Of a stretch of 64,000 nucleotides of DNA, positions 25,673 through 33,272 are shown in pieces. The translations under genes and the position numbers were made by a program. A model generated the notes under the pieces. It was not told the DNA's origin. It saw only the letters and a program-made list of their open reading frames with translations, and did not search any database. The DNA lies in NCBI RefSeq assembly GCF_002242805.1, contig NZ_MCGQ01000013.1:62001-126000 (forward strand), read 5' to 3'. The DNA comes from Streptomyces diastatochromogenes (GTDB lineage: Bacteria; Actinomycetota; Actinomycetes; Streptomycetales; Streptomycetaceae). Positions within the stretch are counted from its first letter, which is position 1. Every line of letters starts with the position of its first letter.

Positions 25673-26950
25673 ATGACGACTGACGTCCGCACCGTGACCG
25701 AGGCCGATTTCGCGGACTGGCACCGCGCCCTGAGGACCGGCTTCCTGCACGAGCCGGTGCTGACGGCCGAGCAGTTGGACGCGCGCCGCCGGCAGTTCGT
25801 CGAGGGCCGGCTGCTCGGCGCCTTCGACGGCGGCCGCTGTGTGGCGACGTACCGCTCCTTCGCCCAGGAGGTCACCGCGGTGGGCGGCGCCCCCGTCCCC
25901 GCGAACGCGGTCTCCAACGTCACCGTCACCCCCACGCACCGCCGCCGCGGCCTGCTGACCCGCATGATGAACCGGGACCTGGCGGCGGCCAAGGAGCGCG
26001 GCGACGTCGTCGGGACCCTGATCGCCGCCGAGTACCCGATCTACGGCCGCTACGGCTTCGGCCCGGCGACCTGGACGACCCAGTGGACCGTCGAGGTCCC
26101 CCGCGCGGGTCTCGATCCCCGCTGGTCCGGCCCGGAGGACGGCGGCCGGATCGACCTGGTGGACGGCGAGGACGTCCGCAAGCTCGGCCCCGAGCTGTAC
26201 GAGCGGGTCCGCCGCGCGCAGCCCGGCGCGGTCAGCCGGGACGAGCTGTACTGGCAGGTGCACACCGGCGCCGTCCGCTTCGGCACCGAGTGGACCGAGC
26301 CGTTCTACGCCGTCTACCGCTCGGCCTCCGGCGAGGTCGAGGGCCTGGTGTCGTACGAGTCCGACGACAACTGGCACGACAAGCAGCCGCACGACACCGC
26401 CGACGTCAACTGGCTGATCGCCGCGACCCCGGCGGCCGAGCGCGCCCTGTGGCGGTACCTGTGCTCGATCGACTGGATCACGAAGGTCAAGAGCGGCTGG
26501 CGCGGCCCGGACGACCTGCTGCCGTTCTTCCTGCCCGACCCGCGCGCGGCCCGCGTCACCGAGCACGCGGACTGGCTGTGGGTGCGGATCCTGGACGTCG
26601 TACGGGCCCTGGAGGCGCGGACGTACGAGGGCACGGGCTCGCTGGTGCTGGAGGTCGTGGACGGATGGGGGTCCCCTCGCGCGAGCGAAGCCGAGCGTGG
26701 GGGAGGGCTGGCCGGGGGCCGGTTCCGTCTGGAGGCCTCGCCGGAGGGCGCGTCCTGCGCTCCGGCGGGCGGTGCCGCCGCCGATCTCACGCTGCCGGTG
26801 GGCGAGTTGGCCACGGTCTGGCTCGGGGACGAGTCCCTGGTGCGGCTCGCGGCCCTCGGCCGGGTCCGGGAAGAACGAGAGGGCGCCGCCCGGAAGGCCG
26901 ACGCCCTGTTTCGCACGTCCGGGCGACCGTGGTGCCCGGACATCTTCTGA
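25673..26950 (+). CDS. Eis-like GNAT acetyltransferase with C-terminal SCP2-type domain
   Basis: 425 residues, the length of Eis-family enzymes. The first GNAT domain shows the acetyl-CoA loop VTVTPTHRRRGLLTRMM. A second degenerate GNAT domain and an SCP2-like C-terminal domain ending in GRPWCPDIF follow; the C-terminal carboxylate is catalytic in Eis. Eis proteins acetylate amines such as aminoglycosides and peptides. A 42-bp palindromic repeat at 26665-26706 is inserted in frame, adding about 15 residues between the GNAT and SCP2 parts without breaking the frame. Confidence 0.9.
   Translation: MTTDVRTVTEADFADWHRALRTGFLHEPVLTAEQLDARRRQFVEGRLLGAFDGGRCVATYRSFAQEVTAVGGAPVPANAVSNVTVTPTHRRRGLLTRMMNRDLAAAKERGDVVGTLIAAEYPIYGRYGFGPATWTTQWTVEVPRAGLDPRWSGPEDGGRIDLVDGEDVRKLGPELYERVRRAQPGAVSRDELYWQVHTGAVRFGTEWTEPFYAVYRSASGEVEGLVSYESDDNWHDKQPHDTADVNWLIAATPAAERALWRYLCSIDWITKVKSGWRGPDDLLPFFLPDPRAARVTEHADWLWVRILDVVRALEARTYEGTGSLVLEVVDGWGSPRASEAERGGGLAGGRFRLEASPEGASCAPAGGAAADLTLPVGELATVWLGDESLVRLAALGRVREEREGAARKADALFRTSGRPWCPDIF
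26665..26706. repeat. Palindromic Streptomyces repeat inserted in the acetyltransferase gene
   Basis: GGGGGTCCCCTCGCGCGAGC, then GAAGCCGAGCGTGGGGGAGG, reads on the other strand as a hairpin with CCCCACGCTCG and CGCGAGGGG arms around a GCTTCG loop. This form (CTCCCCCA...GCTTCG...GGGGGACCCC) is a common dispersed repeat between Streptomyces genes. Here it is translated as roughly WGSPRASEAERGGGL. Confidence 0.75.
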
Positions 26951-26995
26951 GGCTCCCCTCGTCCGGCCGACGCTGACTGTGCATCCGTAGCTAGC

Positions 26996-27064
26996 TGTTC
27001 AGTTGTGGCTGTGCGGTGACCTTGTTCAGTTGTGGCTGTGCCGGCTGTTCAGTTGTGACTGTGC
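26996..27064 (+). repeat. Three 19-bp direct repeats upstream of the dev locus
   Basis: TGTTCAGTTGTGGCTGTGC occurs at 26996-27014 and 27023-27041. A copy with one change (GTGACTG for GTGGCTG) lies at 27046-27064. Start-to-start spacings are 27 and 23 bases. They sit between the acetyltransferase stop and the terminator-like hairpin. No gene is seen here. Confidence 0.85.
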
Positions 27065-27085
27065 GCTTCGGTGGCCGCCCCCTGC

Positions 27086-27120
27086 CCGGGCTCCCGGCTC
27101 CCCTCCGGAAGGGAGCCCGG
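27086..27120. terminator. Hairpin between the acetyltransferase and devE
   Basis: Arms CCGGGCTCCC (27086-27095) and GGGAGCCCGG (27111-27120), 10 perfect pairs with a 15-base loop. Likely terminator for the Eis-like gene. Confidence 0.6.
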
Positions 27121-27156
27121 TCGGCCAACCACTGGGGAAGCTCGACCATGTTGTTC

Positions 27157-27173
27157 AAGTTGGCGACCAACTT
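27157..27173. promoter_or_regulatory. Palindromic operator before devE
   Basis: AAGTTGG-CGA-CCAACTT is a perfect 7-bp inverted repeat with a 3-base spacer, about 90 bases upstream of the devE start. The same core, AGTTGG-N3-CCAACT, recurs before devA. GntR-type regulators bind short inverted repeats, and DevA is reported to repress its own gene. Confidence 0.7.
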
Positions 27174-27259
27174 CACTGTACTTATCTCCGCTTGGATGCG
27201 TCTCATAACCACCTTTCCGCGAACTGCCGGAAGATGGCGGGAAGTTGTAGTGTTTGTTC

Positions 27260-28162
27260 GTGGACCCGGAACACGCCTCCGCCAGTGAACGGAAGAGGCC
27301 ACAGCGGTCACGCACGTCACATCGCGAGGTGGCCGACGCACTGCGCGCCCGGATACGTTCCGGTGCGCTGCGACCCGGCCAGCGCATGCCCACCCAGGCC
27401 AAGCTGGCCGACGAGTTCGGCGTGGAGCGCGGCGCCGTACGGGAGGCCCTGCGCATTCTGCAGTCGGAGCACCTGCTGACCAACGTGTCCAAGGGCAGCC
27501 CCGCCACCGTGGCCGCACCCGAGGGGCACGCCCGGCCCGCGGCCGGCCCCGCGGCGCCGCAGCCCACCATGGTGGGCCTCGCCCCGCGGATCGCGGCCGC
27601 CTTCGCCGCCCCGCACGTCGAGATCGACGCCCTCTGTCTGACCTCGGTCTCGCTCACGCTGGCCCTGGGCGTCGCGCTGCGCCAGATCCACGCCGGACAG
27701 CTGAAACCGGCCAAGATCGACGTCCGGGTCCTGCTGCCCAGCCGCGACATCGACCTCGCCTTCCCGGCGCCGGTGGACGCCTCCGACGGCGGCCTGCTGC
27801 ACCGGCGCTGGCTGGCCCAGCGCAACGCCCAGGGCCAGGTGCTGCGGCACAACCTGAACGCGCTGCGCACCACGCACGGCATCGATGTGCGCGTCTCCTT
27901 CCGTGCGCTGCCGTTCACCCCGCCGGTCAAGCTCTATCTGCTCAACGGCGCCGAGGCGCTGTTCGCGTACTACACGCTCACCCGCCGCGAGCGGGAGATC
28001 GACCACGAGCACCTGGCGCTGTACGACGCCGAGGGCACGCGGTCGATGCTGTTCCCCTTCGAACAGGGCGCCGACCTGCGCGACACCACGTTCGTGGAGC
28101 AGTCCCACCTGTGGTTCAACGCACTGTGGGAGACGATCAGTTCGGAGCTGGTGCTGACGTAG
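27260..28162 (+). CDS. devE: GntR-type developmental regulator DevE
   Basis: 300 residues. An N-terminal GntR winged helix (ALRARIRSGALRPGQRMPTQ, ERGAVREALRILQSEHLL) is followed by a large effector-like domain shared with DevA (TMVGLAPRI, VLLPSRDIDLAFP, RALPFTPPVKLYLLNGAEAL). The GTG at 27260 follows a TAGTGT box and TTGTTC; devA has the same arrangement, so both are probably leaderless. It corresponds by order to S. coelicolor devE (SCO4188, from memory), a paralogue of devA. The effector ligand is unknown. Confidence 0.88.
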   Translation: MDPEHASASERKRPQRSRTSHREVADALRARIRSGALRPGQRMPTQAKLADEFGVERGAVREALRILQSEHLLTNVSKGSPATVAAPEGHARPAAGPAAPQPTMVGLAPRIAAAFAAPHVEIDALCLTSVSLTLALGVALRQIHAGQLKPAKIDVRVLLPSRDIDLAFPAPVDASDGGLLHRRWLAQRNAQGQVLRHNLNALRTTHGIDVRVSFRALPFTPPVKLYLLNGAEALFAYYTLTRREREIDHEHLALYDAEGTRSMLFPFEQGADLRDTTFVEQSHLWFNALWETISSELVLT

Positions 28163-28173
28163 CAGGGCCCGGA

Positions 28174-28362
28174 TCAGAGGGCGGGTCCCGCCAGGAGCAC
28201 CGCGAGCAGCACGGCACCGGCGGAGCTGACCGCCGGGCTCTTGGCCTTGATGCCGACGGAGAGCAGCAGCAGGCCGACGATGCCGGCGGCGCCGAACTTC
28301 CACTGGACGACCTGCTCGAAGCCGACGACGAAGACGGCGCAGAGGAGTGCGAGGACGGGCAT
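28174..28362 (-). CDS. Small two-span membrane protein between devE and devA
   Basis: 62 residues, almost wholly hydrophobic, with two or three helices (LALLCAVFVVGFEQVV, AGIVGLLLLSVGI, GAVLLAVLLAGPAL). AAGGGGG precedes the ATG by about 7 bases. It is transcribed against devE and divergently from devA, sharing the operator region at 28383-28411. Function unknown; position inside the dev cluster is conserved as I recall. Confidence 0.75.
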   Translation of the reverse strand: MPVLALLCAVFVVGFEQVVQWKFGAAGIVGLLLLSVGIKAKSPAVSSAGAVLLAVLLAGPAL

Positions 28363-28382
28363 GGTGGTTCCCCCTTTCGGCC

Positions 28383-28411
28383 TGCCAACTTGACTAAGTT
28401 GGCAACCAACT
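28383..28411. promoter_or_regulatory. Overlapping palindromic operators before devA
   Basis: TGCCAACTT (28383-28391) and AAGTTGGCA (28396-28404) form a perfect 9-bp inverted repeat around GACT. The right arm also pairs with CCAACT (28406-28411) as AGTTGG-CAA-CCAACT, the same core as upstream of devE. Three alternating half-sites thus lie between the divergent small membrane protein gene and devA. Confidence 0.72.
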
Positions 28412-28498
28412 CTGATTATGTTGTCCCCACTTGGTCGCTACTTACAAACAACTTCGGAACAACTCCCTTTAGATGGATGAGGGTTGTAGCGTTTGGTC

Positions 28499-29371
28499 GT
28501 GGCTCAGGAGAACGTGGCAGTGAACGGCAGCAGAAGGCTCACACCCCAGGAGATCGCCGACATCCTGCGGGAACGCATCCGCACCGGCGACCTGAAGGCG
28601 GGCGAGCGCCTGCCCACCCAGGCGGATCTGGCCGTGGAGTTCGGGGTGGAGCGCGGTGCCGTACGCCAGGCCCTGAGGGCACTCGCGGCCGACGGTCTGC
28701 TCAGCAACGTCAGCAAGGGCAGCCCCCCGCGCGTCGCCGGGCCGGCCCCCGCCCGCGACGAACCCCAGCCGACGATGGTGGGTCTCGCCCCCCGGCTGAC
28801 CGAGGCGTTCTCCGCGCCGCACGTGCGCATCGACGCGGCCTGCCTGACCGCGCAGTCCCTCATCCCGGCCCTCGGTGAGCCGCTCCGCCTGATCCACGAG
28901 GGCCGGCTGCGCCCCGACCGGATCGACGCCCGCATCCTGCTGCCGTCCCGGGACATCAACCTCGCCTTCCCGGTCTCGGTCGACGCCCGCCCCGACGACG
29001 ACACCGTGCACCAGCGCTGGCTGGCGATGCGCAACGCCCAGGGCCAGGTCCTGCAGTACAACCTCCAGGCCCTGCGCTCCACCCACGACATCGACGTACA
29101 CGTCACCTTCCGGGCCCTGCCGTTCACCCCGCCGGCCAAGCTGTATCTGCTCAACGGCGTGGAGGCGCTGTACGCGTACTACATGATCACGCGCCGCGAG
29201 GAGCCGACGGACAGCGGAACGCTGGAGATGTACGACACCGTCGGCTCCGAGTCCCTCCTCTTCTCCTTCGAGAAGCGGGCCGGGCGACGCGACGCCGCGT
29301 TCGTGGAGGAGTCCCAGAAGTGGTTCGACGCCCTCTGGGAAACCATCACCACGGACCTGACACTCTCCTAG
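28499..29371 (+). CDS. devA: GntR-type developmental regulator DevA
   Basis: 290 residues. N-terminal GntR winged helix (ILRERIRTGDLKAGERLPTQ, VERGAVRQALRALAADGLL) and the same C-terminal domain as DevE (ILLPSRDINLAFPVSVDA). The GTG at 28499 follows TAGCGT and TTGGTC, matching devE; a GTG at 28520 with AGGAG upstream is an alternative. In S. coelicolor DevA is needed for proper septation and development of aerial hyphae and represses its own expression. The stop TAG overlaps the devB GTG by one base, so devA and devB form one transcript. Confidence 0.9.
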   Translation: MAQENVAVNGSRRLTPQEIADILRERIRTGDLKAGERLPTQADLAVEFGVERGAVRQALRALAADGLLSNVSKGSPPRVAGPAPARDEPQPTMVGLAPRLTEAFSAPHVRIDAACLTAQSLIPALGEPLRLIHEGRLRPDRIDARILLPSRDINLAFPVSVDARPDDDTVHQRWLAMRNAQGQVLQYNLQALRSTHDIDVHVTFRALPFTPPAKLYLLNGVEALYAYYMITRREEPTDSGTLEMYDTVGSESLLFSFEKRAGRRDAAFVEESQKWFDALWETITTDLTLS

Positions 29372-30144
29372 TGACTTCTGAGACGACGACGCAGACTGGA
29401 CCGGTGGCGACCGAACCGGCGGACGAACAGACCGCGAACGAGATCGAGAAGCTGTCGGAACTGATCACCGGTGCCCGGGTCGTGCTCTGGGACTTCGACG
29501 GGCCGATCTGCCGCCTGTTCGCCGGGCACAAGGCGGAGCGGGTGGCGGCCGGGCTGGTGCAGTGGCTGGCCGGGCGCGGGCTGCACGGACTGCTCAGCGA
29601 CACCGAGAGCGACACCGGGCACGACTCGCTGGACCCGCACGCGGTGCTGCGCGCCGTGGACCGCCGGCACCCCGGCAGCGACCTGGTCACGGAGCTGGAG
29701 GAACGTCTCACCCAGGAGGAGTTGCGGGCCGCGACCTCCGCGCTGCCCACCGCCTACGCCGACCCCCTGATACGCACCTGGACCGCCGTCGGCTCCCGCC
29801 TGGCCATCACCACCAACAACTCCCCCCGGGTGGTCCGCGCCTACCTCGACGGCCGCGGCCTCACCGGCTGCTTCGCCCCCCACATCTACGGCCGCACCCC
29901 CGACCTGCACCTCCTCAAGCCCGACCCGCACTGCCTCAACCGGGCCCTGAACGCGATGGGCGCCGCCCCCTCGGCCGCCGTGATGATCGGCGACTCCCCC
30001 TCGGACCTCGCCGCCGCACAACGCGCCGGCGTCCCGTTCCTCGGCTACGCGCGTAACGGCCAGAAGGCGAAGCTTCTGCGGGCGGCCGGAGCCGGCCTCG
30101 TCGTGGGGTCGCTGGAGCCCTTGCTGCAGGTGCTGCGAGGCTAG
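29371..30144 (+). CDS. devB: HAD-family phosphatase/hydrolase DevB
   Basis: 257 residues from the GTG at 29371, which shares its first base with the devA stop. HAD motifs: I WDFDGPICRLF, II TNNS, III K in LKPDPHCL and IV IGDSPSD. The cap region is helical. Substrate unknown; in S. coelicolor devB is co-transcribed with devA and needed for normal development. The first 30 residues are Thr/Glu-rich and likely disordered. Confidence 0.9.
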   Translation: MTSETTTQTGPVATEPADEQTANEIEKLSELITGARVVLWDFDGPICRLFAGHKAERVAAGLVQWLAGRGLHGLLSDTESDTGHDSLDPHAVLRAVDRRHPGSDLVTELEERLTQEELRAATSALPTAYADPLIRTWTAVGSRLAITTNNSPRVVRAYLDGRGLTGCFAPHIYGRTPDLHLLKPDPHCLNRALNAMGAAPSAAVMIGDSPSDLAAAQRAGVPFLGYARNGQKAKLLRAAGAGLVVGSLEPLLQVLRG

Positions 30145-30337
30145 CGGCCGGCAGGTCGTGGACAGCATGACGGCGTGGTTCGAGGCCGTGTGGAAGTTGC
30201 TCACCGACGAGTCCCCGGTGCGATAGCATCCGCGCAACGATCTGAGCGATCCCTCGGATTTCCGCGTAAGAGATGGCGAACGAGGCGTCCGTCCCTCTTC
30301 CGTGTCATCTCGGCGCGAGCGAACCCCGGAGCGGCCC

Positions 30338-32596
30338 GTGGGCGCACCATCCGTCCCCCACGGCACGACCGGGGGGCGCGCCGACCGGTCTCTGCCCCCC
30401 GCCGTCGGCAAGGCGTTCCTGGAGCACGCCGTCGCCCACGGACGGCCGAGCAGCGGGTTCCACCACCAGAACTACGTGGTGGAGCTGACCGAGCCGGTGG
30501 CCCGGCTGCTCCGCCGCGAGCCGGGCGTCCCCGTGACCGTGCGGATGCGGCGCGCGGATGCCCTGCCGGTGGTGATCCGGACCTGGGAGAACGAGGCGGC
30601 GATCCTGCGGGCCGTCAAGGGCGTGCTGCCCAACGCGCCCGAGTGCCTGGCCGAGGGCGACGGCTTCGCCATCCACAGCTATGTGGACGGAGTACCGCTC
30701 TCCAGTGTGTGCGGCGACGGGAAACCGGTCGACGCCCTGTTGATAAGAGCGCTGGCCGGCCTGCTCGCCGAGACGGCCCGGGTGCGCAGCGGCGCCGCGC
30801 TGCCGCCCCTGCCGGCGCTGTGGCCGCGCAACTACACCGACAGCCAGGGTTTTCTGCGGGCCCTGGTCCGGATGGCCGACCAGCAGATCCGGGAGCCCAA
30901 CTGGTCCGCGTTCGGCGGTCTGTTCGCGGCCCTCGGCATCCCCGAGGACGCCCTGATCCGGCTGGCCGCACGCGTTCCGGCCATGGCCCGGCGCCCGTAC
31001 AGCCTGCTCCACGCGGATCTGCACCGCGACAACCTGATCATGTCGTACGGCGGAGACCCGCCCCTGATCTGCGTCGACTGGGAGCTGGCCAGCTACGGCG
31101 ACCCGCTGCACGATCTCGCCACCCACCTGGTCCGGATGCGCTACCCGAGCCACCAGGAGGACGAGGTCGTCGCAGCGTGGATGTGGGCCATGCAGGCGGT
31201 GCGTCCCGCCGCCGTCAACGGCGCGGCCAAGGATCTGCGCCACTACGTCGCCTTCGAGCGGGCCCAGTCCGTGTACCCCGAGGTGATGAGGGCGGCGCAG
31301 TCCCTGCGGGAGTCCCTCGACCAGAAGAGCCTGGACGAGGCGACGGCACGGGTCCAGAGCGCCCTGGAGGCGGCCGCCGAACCGCTGCGGCTGGGCGATG
31401 TGCCCAGGGAGCGGGAGATCGAGGGGATCCTCTTCCGCTGGCAGGCCTCCGCGAGCGGCGCGGTGTGGCGCGGCGGCGCGGCGCGGGGCGGGCGGGTCGC
31501 CCCGGCCATCGGCTGGAAGCGGGACCGGCGGGTCCCGGAGCACCCGGACCTCCCGCACTCCGCCGTCGGGGACGCCCTGCTCCTGGAGGGTGCGGCCCCG
31601 GCCGACCGGGTGTTCAAGGGCACCGCGCACCTCAACACGGTCGTGCGGGTGCCCGGTACCGCCTTCCCCGTCGTGGTGCGGCGCAGGGTGGCGGACGTCC
31701 GCCGGATCGAACGCAGCTTCCTCAGCGAGCACGCCGTGCTGCGGGCGATCGAGCGGTCCCCGGCGAAGGTGGCCGCGCCCCGGATCCTGGCGCTCGGGGA
31801 GAGCTACTCCGGCAGCCGGACGTACTCCGGGGACCGCTTCGCCATCCACACCTACGAGGGACCTCGCGACCCCGGCCGCAAGCCGGACCACCCGGTCAAC
31901 GGGCTGCTGCCGCACGAGGCGGACGGCCTCGTCGACCAGTTGGCCGCGCTCACCGAGGTCGACTACGGCCAGGTCGACCCGGTCGCGGGCCGGCTGGGCT
32001 TCTACGGCTGGCTCAGCGACCAACTCGTCGCGCTGGTCCGCGGCCTGCCCCAGGAGTCCCAGCAACTGGCCCGCTTCCTCGGCCTGCCCGACGCGCCCCG
32101 GCTGCGCGAGATCCTCGCCCGGCACCAGGTCGCCCACCGCGCCCCGGCCCTGCTGCACGGCGACCTCAACCCCTGGAACCTGGTGCGCCGCGACGACGGC
32201 CTGGCGCTGACCCTCATCGACTGGGAGATGGCCCTGGTCGGCGACCCGCTCTACGACCTGGTCCGGCACATGCACCTCACCCCGACCCGGCCGGAGATCC
32301 GGGACCGCCTGTTCCGCCGCTGGGAGCGCCGCCTGCCCCCGGAGCACACCTGGAACTGGCGTGAGGACTGGCGGGTGTACCGGTGGATCGAGATCGTCCG
32401 TTCCGCGTACGTCGATCTCGACCGGCTCGTCACCGGAGCGAGCCGGGAGGCGCCCAACGTGCGCCGCGCGCTGGACTCGTACGCGATGACGCTGGCGGCG
32501 GCCACCGCCTCCCTGGGCCTGATGACCCCGGCCCGGTCGAATCCCTATCTGGCCCGCGCACTGGGCCTGCGGAGCGGTGCGGAGGGCACTGCGTAG
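30338..32596 (+). CDS. Tandem APH-fold (aminoglycoside phosphotransferase-like) protein
   Basis: About 752 residues containing two complete kinase-like lobes. The first catalytic core is HADLHRDNLIM with CVDWELASYGDPLHDLA. The second is HGDLNPWNLV with LIDWEMALVGDPLYDLV. Both keep the Brenner HxDxxxxN and the metal-binding Asp. The GTG at 30338 is chosen for its GGAG six bases upstream; an in-frame GTG at 30302 lacks one. APH-fold enzymes phosphorylate small molecules (aminoglycosides, choline, homoserine). Two active-looking cores in one chain suggest internal duplication and a large or dimeric substrate. Substrate unknown. Confidence 0.83.
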   Translation: MGAPSVPHGTTGGRADRSLPPAVGKAFLEHAVAHGRPSSGFHHQNYVVELTEPVARLLRREPGVPVTVRMRRADALPVVIRTWENEAAILRAVKGVLPNAPECLAEGDGFAIHSYVDGVPLSSVCGDGKPVDALLIRALAGLLAETARVRSGAALPPLPALWPRNYTDSQGFLRALVRMADQQIREPNWSAFGGLFAALGIPEDALIRLAARVPAMARRPYSLLHADLHRDNLIMSYGGDPPLICVDWELASYGDPLHDLATHLVRMRYPSHQEDEVVAAWMWAMQAVRPAAVNGAAKDLRHYVAFERAQSVYPEVMRAAQSLRESLDQKSLDEATARVQSALEAAAEPLRLGDVPREREIEGILFRWQASASGAVWRGGAARGGRVAPAIGWKRDRRVPEHPDLPHSAVGDALLLEGAAPADRVFKGTAHLNTVVRVPGTAFPVVVRRRVADVRRIERSFLSEHAVLRAIERSPAKVAAPRILALGESYSGSRTYSGDRFAIHTYEGPRDPGRKPDHPVNGLLPHEADGLVDQLAALTEVDYGQVDPVAGRLGFYGWLSDQLVALVRGLPQESQQLARFLGLPDAPRLREILARHQVAHRAPALLHGDLNPWNLVRRDDGLALTLIDWEMALVGDPLYDLVRHMHLTPTRPEIRDRLFRRWERRLPPEHTWNWREDWRVYRWIEIVRSAYVDLDRLVTGASREAPNVRRALDSYAMTLAAATASLGLMTPARSNPYLARALGLRSGAEGTA

Positions 32597-32605
32597 GCTC
32601 GCCCC

Positions 32606-33232
32606 ATGGGTGAGATGGGCCTGCGCGAGCGCAAGAAGCAGCGGATGTACCAGGACGTGTCGGACACGGCCGTACGGCTGTTCCTGGAGCGTGGCTTCGA
32701 CGCCGTGTCGGTCGCGGAGGTCGCCGCCGCGGCCGGGATCTCCAAGCCGACCCTCTTCCGGTACTTCCCGGCCAAGGAGGACCTGGTCCTGCACCGGATC
32801 GCGGACCACGAGACGGAGGCCGCACGGGTGGTCGCCCAGGCGGCCGACCCGCTGGACGCGCTGCGCCGGAACTTCCTGGACGGGCTGGAGCGGTGCGATC
32901 CGGTCACGGGCCTGAACGACCATCCCGCGGTGCTCGCCTTCCACCGGCTGCTGTACGGGACTCCCGCCCTGGTGGCGCGGGTGTACGGCTATCTGGAGCG
33001 GTCGGAGGCGGCGCTCGCCGAGGCGCTCGGGGGCGGTCTCGACGCCCGGCTCGCCGCGGGGCAGATCATCGCCGTCCAGCGGATCCTCGCGCTGGAGAAC
33101 TGGCGGCGGATCGCGGCGGGGGAGGGCGTGGAGCGGGTACGGCCGGACGCGGTGGAGGCGGCCGAGCGGGCCTTCGGACGGCTGGCGGCGGGGCTGCCCG
33201 GGCTGACCGGCCAGTCGAGTGAGACTCGGTAA
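32606..33232 (+). CDS. TetR-family regulator
   Basis: 208 residues. N-terminal helix-turn-helix (VSVAEVAAAAGISKPTLFRYFPAKEDLV) with a helical ligand domain. A TAGGCT box ends 6 bases before the ATG, so it is probably leaderless. The stop codon lies in an AT-rich element (33224-33250) directly before the HelD-like gene, which is a possible target. The C-terminus is Glu/Ala/Gly-rich. Confidence 0.92.
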   Translation: MGEMGLRERKKQRMYQDVSDTAVRLFLERGFDAVSVAEVAAAAGISKPTLFRYFPAKEDLVLHRIADHETEAARVVAQAADPLDALRRNFLDGLERCDPVTGLNDHPAVLAFHRLLYGTPALVARVYGYLERSEAALAEALGGGLDARLAAGQIIAVQRILALENWRRIAAGEGVERVRPDAVEAAERAFGRLAAGLPGLTGQSSETR

Positions 33233-33250
33233 TATATTTAACTCGGTTAC
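33224..33250 (+). promoter_or_regulatory. AT-rich element with ACTCGGT repeats before the helicase gene
   Basis: ACTCGGT occurs at 33224-33230 and 33241-33247, flanking AATATATTTA. This is the most AT-rich spot in the neighbourhood and lies 23-49 bases before the helicase ATG, overlapping the end of the TetR gene. Likely promoter and perhaps operator. Confidence 0.5.
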
Positions 33251-33272
33251 GTTTTCTGGGTACGGTGGAGCC

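Noticed and set aside
30167..30226. 19-codon frame after devB with a Trp-rich start
   Set aside because: No clear ribosome binding site and no conservation evidence; probably chance.
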